Source: Actinomycetes bacterium (GTDB lineage Bacteria; Actinomycetota; Acidimicrobiia; Acidimicrobiales; RAAP-2). Taken from it: a stretch of 8,013 bases of DNA. The stretch spans positions 1 to 8,013 of the forward strand of contig JAJZSX010000102.1 in NCBI GenBank assembly GCA_021849435.1, in the 5' to 3' direction. Of the stretch, positions 1 to 6,605 are shown piece by piece. Positions within the stretch are counted from its first letter, which is position 1. Each line of letters begins with the position of its first letter. The notes under the pieces are model-generated. The model searched no databases and was not told the DNA's origin. It saw only the letters and a program-made list of their open reading frames with translations. The position numbers and the translations under genes were made by a program.

Positions 1-858
1 CGTCGCGCTGCCCACCGACATCGTGCGGTAGTAGCAGGTTCGGTACCCGTTGTAGGAGTGGATGATGTCAAAGAAGGCTTGATCACCGGGTCGGATGATG
101 CGGTCGGTGAAGTTGTGCGGGTGCGGGTTGCAGCGCTCGCCCGAGACCGAGTTGATCGCCTCGACCTGATCCGAGCCCATCTCGTAGAGCCGCTTGTTGG
201 CGAGCGCCACGATCTCGTTCTCGCGCACCCCGGGCTTTAAGGCCTCGAAGATGTCCTGGTAGACGCCGTCGACCATGGCCGCGGCCTGGCTGAGGAGCAT
301 CAACTCGTCCTGGTTCTTGATCACGCGCGCATCAAGCATCGTCTGCTGGGCGTCGCGCACCTCGACGCCGGCCCTTTGCATTTCGAAGAGGAAGGGCAGC
401 TCGATGATGTCGATGCCGATCGGCTGGCCGTAGACGCCGGCGTCCTTTAAGAGCCCCACGATCTCGGCGACGGCCGACTCGAAGAGTCCGGCGCGCGGCG
501 CGATCGCCCCGCGCAGCCCGAGCATCCCGGCGCGGCAGTTGTCGGGCTCGAGCCAGGGCGCGAAGAGCTTGTGATGTCGCGCGGCCGAGCCGAAATCCCA
601 GACGATCGGCTCACCGCCGCGCGTGAGAAGGCAGTAGCGCGTCATCTTGTCGCCCAGGGCGCCGCCCACCCAGGTGCCTGAGACGTAGCGGATGTTGTAG
701 AAGTCGAAGAGCAAGAGGGCCCCGAACTCGCTGGCCTCGAGGGCCGCGCGCGCTCGGGCGAGCCGGTAGTCGCGCAGGCGCTCGAAGTTCACCCGCGTTT
801 CGAAGTCCACGCCCATGTGTCCGGGCGTGTTCATCACCGGTCCGAAACCCTCGCGCAT
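1..858 (-). CDS. M24 'pita-bread' family protein (Xaa-Pro peptidase/creatinase-like), 3' end cut by window edge
   Basis: An open frame of 286 codons runs from ATG at 858 off the left edge without a stop. A GGGAGG ribosome site at 872-867, 8 nt upstream, supports this start. Residues about 20-170 fit a creatinase N-terminal domain, with FDFYNIRYVSG at 51-61. Residues about 185 onward begin the M24 catalytic fold: EALKPGVRENEIVALAN (205-221), NPHPHNF (244-250), RPGDQAFFD (256-264) and GYRTCYYRT (271-279). Asp264 matches the first metal-binding Asp of aminopeptidase P. Eleven residues later, where the family has its second Asp (GDxTRT), this protein has Cys275, so standard two-metal binding is doubtful. 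The later His/Glu/Glu ligands lie outside the window. It is the last visible gene of the liv unit, starting 1 nt after the dehydrogenase stop. DMSP lyase DddP and creatinase are distant relatives, and the true reaction is unknown. Fold assignment is firm; function is not. Confidence 0.85.
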   Translation of the reverse strand, partial: MREGFGPVMNTPGHMGVDFETRVNFERLRDYRLARARAALEASEFGALLLFDFYNIRYVSGTWVGGALGDKMTRYCLLTRGGEPIVWDFGSAARHHKLFAPWLEPDNCRAGMLGLRGAIAPRAGLFESAVAEIVGLLKDAGVYGQPIGIDIIELPFLFEMQRAGVEVRDAQQTMLDARVIKNQDELMLLSQAAAMVDGVYQDIFEALKPGVRENEIVALANKRLYEMGSDQVEAINSVSGERCNPHPHNFTDRIIRPGDQAFFDIIHSYNGYRTCYYRTMSVGSAT

Positions 859-859
859 C

Positions 860-1786
860 TCAGCCTCCCAGGCCGTCGTCGACGACGACGTTCTCCGATT
901 CGAGGGTAACGCCCGAGGCGCGCGCCGCCTCCAACAACAGCACCGCGAAGTCCTGGTTCTCATATCCCGCGCCGATCGTGGCCTTGACCAGTTCGGTGAC
1001 GAGCGCCGAAACCGGCATCGAGACGTCATGCTCGTGGGCCGCGTGCATGCCGAGGTCGAAGTCCTTGCGCAGCAGCGTCGGCGTGAAGGTCGGCGTGAAG
1101 TCGAGGTTCACGAAGGCCGGTGACTTGTAGCGGGTGAACATGGAACCCATCACCGAGTCGTTCAAGAACGCGAGCCAGGCGTTGCGCTCGATGCCGCCCT
1201 TCTCGGCGAGCACCGTGATCTCGGCCATCGCCTGGGTGACGATGCCGAGCATCATGTTGTGACAGATCTTGACCAGGCGCGCACCTTCGCCCTCGCCCAC
1301 GTAGGTCGCCCCCGTTCCAAGCTCCGCAAAGTAGGGCGCGACCTCCTCAAAGGCCGCACGCGGTCCCGAGACGGCCATCGTCAGGCGGCCCGAGGCGACG
1401 ACCTTGGGGTTGCCGCTCACGGGAGCTGCGAGGAACGAGACGCCGCGCGCAGCGCAGGCCGCGCGCACCCCGGCCGAGGTCTCGGTCGATACCGTGGAGC
1501 AGTCCACGACGATGCGCGGCACCGACTCGCCGCTCAGCACCCCGTCGGGGCCGGTGACGACTTCCTCTAAGTCCGCGTTGGCCGAGACCATCACGAAGAC
1601 GACGTCGCACGATGCCAGGTCCACCGGCCGTTCGACGACTGTCGCACCCAGGGCGCCAAGCACCTCGGCCTTGGCACGGGTGCGATTGGTCACCGAGAGA
1701 TCGACGCCGGCGGTCACCAGGCGCCGCGCCATGGCGCTGCCCATCCGGCCACAGCCGATCCATCCAACGTGCACTGTGCCGGTCAT
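860..1786 (-). CDS. NAD(P)-dependent beta-hydroxyacid dehydrogenase (3-hydroxyisobutyrate dehydrogenase / tartronate semialdehyde reductase family)
   Basis: The 308-residue product has the usual family length and domain order. An N-terminal Rossmann domain carries GCGRMG (11-16), and NRT at 34-36 follows the second strand, where Arg usually signals NADP(H) preference. VDCSTVS (94-100) is the usual cofactor loop. The substrate segment APVSG (121-125) follows. The C-terminal all-helical domain holds the likely catalytic Lys173 with Asn177 (KICHN) and the conserved Lys241-Asp242 pair. These enzymes interconvert a 3-hydroxy acid and its semialdehyde or 3-oxo acid in the cytoplasm, for example in valine or glycerate metabolism. 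The family's GGxxGA after APVS is GNPKVV here, so the substrate may not be the classical one. ATG at 1786 overlaps the livF stop as ATGA. Lying between an importer and an M24 protein, it probably acts on the imported compound or a product of it (inference). Family confidence is high, substrate unknown. Confidence 0.92.
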   Translation of the reverse strand: MTGTVHVGWIGCGRMGSAMARRLVTAGVDLSVTNRTRAKAEVLGALGATVVERPVDLASCDVVFVMVSANADLEEVVTGPDGVLSGESVPRIVVDCSTVSTETSAGVRAACAARGVSFLAAPVSGNPKVVASGRLTMAVSGPRAAFEEVAPYFAELGTGATYVGEGEGARLVKICHNMMLGIVTQAMAEITVLAEKGGIERNAWLAFLNDSVMGSMFTRYKSPAFVNLDFTPTFTPTLLRKDFDLGMHAAHEHDVSMPVSALVTELVKATIGAGYENQDFAVLLLEAARASGVTLESENVVVDDGLGG

Positions 1787-2562
1787 GCCTGCCCCTTCTC
1801 GCTCGCCGCGTGGCTCGCCTCTTCGAGCGATCCACCGAGGTAGAGCGCGCCGATCTCCGGATTGTTCAAGACCTCGCTGCCCGTGCCCGATAGGCGCACG
1901 CGTCCGTTCTCCAAGACCACACCGTGCTGGCTCAGCTTGAGAGCCTGTCGGGCGTTCTGCTCGACGAGCAAGACGGTGCGCCCGGCTTCGTTCATCATCT
2001 TGATCGTGGCGAACATCACGCGCAGCGTCTTGGGGTCGAGTCCCATCGAGGGCTCGTCCAGAACGACCAGGTCGGGTTCGAGCATCAGACAGCGCGCGAA
2101 CTCAACGAGTCGCTGCTGGCCACCCGAGAGGGCGCCGGCCTTGTCCTTGGCGCGCTCAGCCACGATGGGAAACATCGTACGAATACGCTCGAGGCGTGCC
2201 GCGATGACCTTCTTGTCGCGCTCGAGGAACGCGCCGAGCTCGACGTTCTGCTCGACGGTCATCTCGCGAAAGAGGCTGTGGTTCTGGGGGACCTGGACAA
2301 TGCCCATCTTCAGGATCTCGCGCGGGCTCTTGCCTACGAGGTTCTCGCCCTTAAACCAGATCTCGCCGAGGCGCGGCTTGACCAGTCCGCTCACGGTCTT
2401 TAACAGCGTCGACTTGCCCGAGCCGTTGGGCCCAACGATGCAGGTCACGCCGCCCTGGGCGACACTGAAGTCGACGCCCTTTAACACGTCGCCGCCACCG
2501 TAGCCGGCGACCACACCCTTGAAGTCAACGAAGGGGGTCTCAGGCACTGGCCACCGCCTCAC
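1783..2562 (-). CDS. livF: Branched-chain amino acid-type (HAAT) ABC transporter ATPase, LivF
   Basis: This is one of the two cytoplasmic ATPases of a LIV/urea/amide-type importer. In the 259-residue reading it has Walker A GPNGSGKS (44-51), Q-loop VPQN (91-94), signature LSGGQ (145-149), Walker B LVVLDE (165-170) and a switch region LLVEQNA (198-204). Gln in place of the switch His is typical of LivF, and so are VLENG (216-220) and the ending NPEIGALYLGG (234-244). The start is ambiguous. GTG at 2562 has GAGGA 8 nt upstream and overlaps livG by 23 nt. GTG at 2547 has GAGG 9 nt upstream, overlaps by 8 nt and gives a family-like N-terminus. I keep the longer form but find the shorter equally plausible. 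Two Leu codons, at 2403-2401 and 2484-2482, are the rare TTA. The solute is likely an amino acid, amide or small carboxylate and cannot be read from the ATPase. Confidence 0.95.
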   Translation of the reverse strand: MRRWPVPETPFVDFKGVVAGYGGGDVLKGVDFSVAQGGVTCIVGPNGSGKSTLLKTVSGLVKPRLGEIWFKGENLVGKSPREILKMGIVQVPQNHSLFREMTVEQNVELGAFLERDKKVIAARLERIRTMFPIVAERAKDKAGALSGGQQRLVEFARCLMLEPDLVVLDEPSMGLDPKTLRVMFATIKMMNEAGRTVLLVEQNARQALKLSQHGVVLENGRVRLSGTGSEVLNNPEIGALYLGGSLEEASHAASEKGQA

Positions 2563-3325
2563 GCAGATCGTCCTCGCCGTCGTCGCCGCCGCCGAGGTAG
2601 GCGTCGAGCACCAGCGGGTTCGCGCGAACCTCGGCTGGGGTGCCCGTCACCAGGTTCGAGCCCTGGTGCATGACGGTCACCGAGTCGCACAGACTCATCA
2701 CGAACTCCATGTTGTGCTCGACGATCAAGAAGGTCTTGCCGGCCTTGTTGAGGGTGCGGATCTTCTCGGCAATCCCGTTGATCAGGGTCAGGTTGACCCC
2801 GCCGGCGGGCTCATCCAACAAGATCACGTCCGGGTCGGCCACCAGCACGTAGGCGAGCTCGAGGAGCTTGCGCTGGCCGTAGGAGAGGGCGCCCGCCTGC
2901 AGGTCGGCGAGCTTGGCGATGCCCACGAAGTCGAGCAGCTCCATCGCGTTGTCGACCTCGGTCTTGGAGGACTTCGAGCGCAGCAGTCCTCGCAGCCAAC
3001 TCTCGTCGTGCTGGGTGGCAATGAGCATGTTCTCGAGCACGCTGATGCGCGAAAAGATCCGCGTCAGCTGGAACGTACGGCCCACCCCGAGGGAGAAGAC
3101 CGCGTCGGGGCGCGCGTTGGTGATGTCTTGTCCGTTGAAGGTGATGGTCCCGGCGTCGGGCTTGACGTAACCGGTGATCACGTTAAAGAGGGTGGTCTTG
3201 CCAGAGCCGTTGGGTCCGATCAGGCCGGTGATCGAACCCTTCTCGACCTCGAGGTTGCACAGCGAGAGCGCTTGGAGCCCGCCGAAGGCTCGCGAGACGC
3301 CGGAAGCACTGAGGAGAGTCGTCAT
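2540..3325 (-). CDS. livG: Branched-chain amino acid-type (HAAT) ABC transporter ATPase, LivG
   Basis: This 261-residue protein is the second ATPase of the importer and should form a heterodimer with LivF under the LivH/LivM membrane domains. Visible motifs are Walker A GPNGSGKT (37-44), GVGRTFQ (80-86) with the Q-loop Gln86, signature LSYGQRK (147-153), Walker B VILLDE (167-172) with catalytic Glu172, AGGVN (174-178) as D-loop region, and switch His204 in LIVEHNM. The LivG-type ending DAYLGG (241-246) is present, followed by a short acidic tail. LSYGQ instead of LSGGQ is normal for LivG. The insert between the Q-loop and the signature (about 105-125, with RSKSSK) is usual for this subfamily. 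ATG at 3325 overlaps the livM stop as ATGA, and the 3' end overlaps livF, so translation is probably coupled on both sides. Confidence 0.96.
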   Translation of the reverse strand: MTTLLSASGVSRAFGGLQALSLCNLEVEKGSITGLIGPNGSGKTTLFNVITGYVKPDAGTITFNGQDITNARPDAVFSLGVGRTFQLTRIFSRISVLENMLIATQHDESWLRGLLRSKSSKTEVDNAMELLDFVGIAKLADLQAGALSYGQRKLLELAYVLVADPDVILLDEPAGGVNLTLINGIAEKIRTLNKAGKTFLIVEHNMEFVMSLCDSVTVMHQGSNLVTGTPAEVRANPLVLDAYLGGGDDGEDDLREAVASA

Positions 3326-4338
3326 CGCGCCCCACCGAGGGCCACGTCGGGGCTGGCGACATCATTCGCCGCGACGGCGGCACGCTCGCGCTCGACGCGC
3401 TTCGTGATGCGGTCGCGCAAGTAGACGACGATTCCCTGAGGCATGAAGATGATCACGATGAGAAACAGCGCGCCGAAGAGGATCAGATAGAGCGATCCGT
3501 TGGAGAAGGTCACCGTGAGGTACTGCTGGCTGGCCTCGAGGATCAACGCGCCCAAGAGCGGCCCGGTCAGCGTGCCCAGACCGCCCAGGAAGGTCATCAG
3601 CGCGATGCTGACGTCGAACATCGGGTCGAAGACGAACTGTGGGTAGATCTGGCCGACGAACATCGCGTAGAGCGCCCCGGCCATGCCCACCGTGAAGGCC
3701 GACATCGTAAATCCGGTGATCTTGACCGCACTCACCTTCACCCCGAGTCCCAATGCGCGGTCCTCGTCATCGCGAATCGCGAGCAGCTGCAGGCCGAAGC
3801 GCGAGCGCCGAACGACGACTGAAAGGAGCGTGGCGAAGACCACGAGGATCAGGCCGACGTAGTAGAAGGGCGTGTTGTAGTTTTGGAATCCCCAGGTGAT
3901 GAAGGGCAGGTTCAACCCCGACGTGCCGCCGGTGAAGCCGAAGTTGATCGCCGCCAACTGGAAGATGAAGAACACCGCGATCGTGATCACTACGAACGTG
4001 TGGCGCCGCACGCGCAGCGCGATCCAGCCGATCGGCGCGGCGAAGGCCATCGCGACCAGTCCGCCGATCGGCACCAGCCAGAACTGGCTCGATCCCGCCG
4101 CCATGTGCAGGTGAATCGAAAGCAGGGCCATCGTGTAGGCGCCCGAGCCGTAGAAGACGGCCGAGCCCAGGGCGATGTAGCCCGAGTATCCCGAGAACAT
4201 GTTCCAGGACGTCGCGCAGGCCATGTAGATGACGGTGAACACGGCGATTGTGGTGTAGAGCGGGTTGGTCACCACGATTGGGAACAGGGCGAAGACGGCC
4301 GCGGCCAGCACCCACCAGAGGTTCTTCTTCTGGAGCAT
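3322..4338 (-). CDS. livM: Branched-chain amino acid-type ABC transporter permease, LivM
   Basis: The 338-residue inner-membrane permease is of normal LivM length. It shows about eight to ten hydrophobic segments from residue 7 onward, the family loop AIRDDEDRALGLGV (187-200) that contacts the ATPase, followed by the KITGF (206-210) segment, and the conserved FLGGLGTLTGPLLGA (250-264) near the last helices. The charged cytoplasmic tail (about 306-338) is rich in Arg, Ala and Asp. The same frame stays open upstream to 4845, but that stretch is the Arg/His-rich shadow of livH. The real start is ATG at 4338, overlapping the livH stop by one base (TGATG) with GAGGG 7 nt upstream. It pairs with LivH to form the translocation pore. 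There are no signs of breakage. Confidence 0.95.
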   Translation of the reverse strand: MLQKKNLWWVLAAAVFALFPIVVTNPLYTTIAVFTVIYMACATSWNMFSGYSGYIALGSAVFYGSGAYTMALLSIHLHMAAGSSQFWLVPIGGLVAMAFAAPIGWIALRVRRHTFVVITIAVFFIFQLAAINFGFTGGTSGLNLPFITWGFQNYNTPFYYVGLILVVFATLLSVVVRRSRFGLQLLAIRDDEDRALGLGVKVSAVKITGFTMSAFTVGMAGALYAMFVGQIYPQFVFDPMFDVSIALMTFLGGLGTLTGPLLGALILEASQQYLTVTFSNGSLYLILFGALFLIVIIFMPQGIVVYLRDRITKRVERERAAVAANDVASPDVALGGAR

Positions 4339-5222
4339 CAGGCGACCCTCGCGGACAGCTTGCCGAAGAGACCCTGCGGACGAAAGAGCAAGACGATGAC
4401 GAGCACGACGAAGTAGGACATCGAGCTCCACACGGGCGACCAGAGGACGCCCACCATGTCGCCGATGAAGACCATGCCCACGCCGGCGAGCATGGCGCCG
4501 CCGAGGCTGCCCATCCCGCCGAGCACGATGATCGTGAGCAGGCGCGAGATGAGGTCGTAACTCGAAGAGGCGTTGAAGGAGTTCGTCGCCCCGTAGACCA
4601 TCCCGCCGGCCGCGGTGATGGCCACGCCGATGCCGAAGGTGATAGTCGACACGCGACGCACGTCGATGCCGACCAGAGCCGCGGAGGTCTGGTCGGCAAG
4701 CGACGCGCGAACGCTCACCCCGAATCGGGTGCGGTACAGCATGATGTACAGAGCACTCAGTAGCACTGCGGCCAGGATGAATCCGGCGACGTAGATGTAG
4801 CCGAAGTGAATTGAACCGATGGCGAAGGATTTCGCCACGTACCATCCGTGGAGCTGGACGTCATTGACCGAGAAGACCATGTTGAGCGTCCCCTCGATCA
4901 GCAGCGACACCGCGTAGGTGACCAGGATCGACATCGCCGTCTTCTCGGGGCCCTTGAGGCGCCCGATGAAGGCCCGCTCGATCACGACCCCGACGATGAA
5001 CATCAGCGGGATCGTGATCAGCAGGCCGACGAAGAGGTCGATGCCCCAGTGCACCTGCAGCGCGTAGCTCAGGTAGGCGCCGAGGATCACGAGGATCCCC
5101 TGGGCCAGATTGATGATGTCCATGACGCCAAAGATCAGGGTGAGACCCGTAGCCATCAGGGCGTAGACCGCCCCGGTGAGGATGCCATCCTTGGCGGCGC
5201 TGAGCAGTGCGACCGAGTTCAA
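4338..5222 (-). CDS. livH: Branched-chain amino acid-type ABC transporter permease, LivH
   Basis: The 294-residue product has the LivH pattern throughout. The N-terminal GAVYALMATGLTLIFGVMD (17-35) and INLAQGILVILGAY (37-50) match the first two helices of the family. RASLADQTSAALVGIDVRRV (172-191) is the ATPase-coupling loop, and VLGGMGSLGGAMLAG (233-247) and RPQGLFG (281-287) mark the C-terminus. About eight membrane segments can be seen. The start appears to be TTG at 5222, three nucleotides after the livK stop. No ATG or GTG lies nearby in frame that would keep the first helix, so TTG is the best choice even though it is a weak start. The short gap and weak start suggest re-initiation after livK, which would also keep permease levels below those of the binding protein (inference). 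Confidence 0.94.
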   Translation of the reverse strand: MNSVALLSAAKDGILTGAVYALMATGLTLIFGVMDIINLAQGILVILGAYLSYALQVHWGIDLFVGLLITIPLMFIVGVVIERAFIGRLKGPEKTAMSILVTYAVSLLIEGTLNMVFSVNDVQLHGWYVAKSFAIGSIHFGYIYVAGFILAAVLLSALYIMLYRTRFGVSVRASLADQTSAALVGIDVRRVSTITFGIGVAITAAGGMVYGATNSFNASSSYDLISRLLTIIVLGGMGSLGGAMLAGVGMVFIGDMVGVLWSPVWSSMSYFVVLVIVLLFRPQGLFGKLSARVA

Positions 5223-5225
5223 GGT

Positions 5226-6473
5226 TTACTTACCCCACGCCGGCTTCGGGAACAGGACCTTGACCGAGTTCGGGTCGCCCACCGGGTTGACCTGGACGAA
5301 CTTGTTGCCCTGCCACTGGAAGGTGAAGGCCGTCGGCGTGGTGTTCATGCCCAGGGCGTTGAAGTGCACCGGACCCTGCACCGACTGGAGCGTGACGCCC
5401 GAGTGCAGGTACTTGATGATCTTCTGGTTGTCGAAGCCGTGCGTGGCCTTGACCGCCTGAGCGATGACCTCACCGACCGAGTACGCCTCGGCGACGTCGC
5501 TCGAGACTCCCGCGGCCGTTCCGCCGTAGAGCTTCACGTACTCGGCGACCATCTTCTTGCTCAACGGATTCGCCGAGCCGCCGTACCACGCGTTGGGCAC
5601 CATCATGCCGTTGGCGTTCTTCGCACCCACGGCCTTGATGAAGGTCGAGCCCTGGTCGGGCCCACCGGTGGCGATGAACACCTTGGGGCTGAAGCCCGAC
5701 TGCTCGAAGGCCTGCATGAACGACGACACCGTCGGCACGTCGACCGATCCGAGGACGACGACCTGCGGCTTGGCGGCCGCGACCGCGTCAGCGATCGGCG
5801 TGTAGTCAGTCACCTCAGCCGGGAACACGTGGTTGTACACACTCTTGATGTGGGCTTTGGTGAGAGTGCCCTCGATCGTCGTAACCTGGGGCTCCGTGAA
5901 GGGGTCGTTCGAGGTCACGTAGGCGACCGTCTTGGGACGCTGGTTCGCCGGCAGCGAGGTGATCCACTTCGAGAAGGGCACCAGGTCGTTGGCGACGGGC
6001 AGCGAGACGTCGAAGATGTTGCGCAGCCCCTGCTGGAAGACCGACGGCGCACCACCGGCACCCTCGACGAGCGCGTAACCGTAGCGAGCGACCGCCTTGG
6101 CGGCCGGCAGTGATAGCAGCGACGAGAACGGCCCGAACGTCAGGTTCACGTGCTTCACCGAGATGAGCTGCTGGTAGTTCGTCACCACCTGAGTCGGGCT
6201 CGAGGCGTCCGAGACGATGTCGAGAACGACCTTGTGCCCGAGCAGGCCGCCGGTCTTGTTGACGTCGGCCGCCCACAGCTTGTAGCCCTGCTGAAAGGCG
6301 AGGCCGTCAGCCGAGAAGTCACCCGAGAGCGACAGCGAGATGCCGATCTTGACGGGCTGACCCTTGGCGATGGATCCACTGGACGCGCCGCTGACCGAGG
6401 CCACCGACACCAGCGAGGCCGCCGCGACCGACGACACTGCGAGCGTGCGAAATAACTTCGCCCTTTTATTCAT
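5226..6473 (-). CDS. livK: ABC transporter substrate-binding protein, LivK-type (type I periplasmic binding fold)
   Basis: The 415-residue exported protein captures the solute for the LivHMGF importer. The N-terminus has a Lys/Arg-rich start, a hydrophobic core (about 11-27) and a probable cleavage near Ser-Gly-Ala (28-30). The mature part starts VKIGISLSLSGDFSADG, the usual first strand and ligand loop of the Leu/Ile/Val-binding family. Later segments fit the two-lobed fold: FGPFSSLLSLPAAK, TVAYVTSND, PQVVVLGS and SDVAEAYSVGEVIAQAV. There is no cysteine in the whole protein, so it cannot be a lipoprotein, which is unusual if the host is Gram-positive. ATG at 6473 has a strong AGGGGGG ribosome site 6 nt upstream. 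Codon 7 is TTA, in an AT-rich start region. It is first in the unit and 3 nt ahead of livH. The ligand cannot be read from sequence: amino acids, amides, urea, carboxylates and aromatic acids are all known for this family. Confidence 0.94.
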   Translation of the reverse strand: MNKRAKLFRTLAVSSVAAASLVSVASVSGASSGSIAKGQPVKIGISLSLSGDFSADGLAFQQGYKLWAADVNKTGGLLGHKVVLDIVSDASSPTQVVTNYQQLISVKHVNLTFGPFSSLLSLPAAKAVARYGYALVEGAGGAPSVFQQGLRNIFDVSLPVANDLVPFSKWITSLPANQRPKTVAYVTSNDPFTEPQVTTIEGTLTKAHIKSVYNHVFPAEVTDYTPIADAVAAAKPQVVVLGSVDVPTVSSFMQAFEQSGFSPKVFIATGGPDQGSTFIKAVGAKNANGMMVPNAWYGGSANPLSKKMVAEYVKLYGGTAAGVSSDVAEAYSVGEVIAQAVKATHGFDNQKIIKYLHSGVTLQSVQGPVHFNALGMNTTPTAFTFQWQGNKFVQVNPVGDPNSVKVLFPKPAWGK

Positions 6474-6532
6474 GTATTCCCCCCTGCGTTGGTTCGTCCC
6501 CGGGCATCCCCCTACGGCTTTCCCCAGGACCG

Positions 6533-6549
6533 ATCACTCGGTGAGTGAT
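6533..6549. promoter_or_regulatory. Inverted repeat, likely repressor operator of the liv unit
   Basis: ATCACTC and GAGTGAT form a perfect 7-bp inverted repeat around GGT. It lies directly downstream of the minus-strand -10 box, at about +1 to +17 of the predicted transcript, where a bound dimeric repressor would block transcription. The size and symmetry suit TetR- or GntR-type regulators, but no regulator gene is in the window. The adjoining TTGCGCAA (6549-6556) is a separate perfect 8-bp palindrome. Confidence 0.55.
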
Positions 6550-6555
6550 TGCGCA

Positions 6556-6584
6556 ACCATAACGATGTGAACCAAGGTCGTCAA
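6556..6584 (-). promoter_or_regulatory. Sigma70-type promoter for the livKHMGF unit
   Basis: On the minus strand, TTGACG (6584-6579) is separated by exactly 17 nt from TATGGT (6561-6556). Both boxes are near consensus for a housekeeping sigma factor. Transcription would start near 6549, leaving a leader of about 75 nt before livK. The inverted repeat at 6533-6549 covers the start point. Confidence 0.65.
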
Positions 6585-6605
6585 TCGCAGGCGGGGTGAA
6601 ATTAG

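Noticed and set aside
1..858. DMSP lyase (DddP) assignment for the M24 protein
   Set aside because: The overall domain layout is similar, but the metal-binding Asp that DddP keeps is Cys here and the local sequence differs, so the specific function is not supported.
2519..3424. Plus-strand open frame (301 codons) opposite livG
   Set aside because: It mirrors the livG codons, has a biased composition, no ribosome site and no family features.
4339..4845. In-frame N-terminal extension of livM to 4845
   Set aside because: The extra 169 residues are Arg/His-rich, overlap livH completely and lack membrane segments. ATG at 4338 with GAGGG and a TGATG junction is the real start.
4848..6113. Long plus-strand open frame (421 codons) opposite livH and livK
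   Set aside because: Its product is Asp/Arg/His/Glu-rich with no recognisable motif, and it lies antisense to two clear transporter genes. Such frames are common opposite GC-rich genes.
6474..6548. Riboswitch or attenuator in the livK leader
   Set aside because: The roughly 75-nt leader shows only the operator-like repeat and GC-rich runs; I see no stem followed by a U-run and no known riboswitch core.
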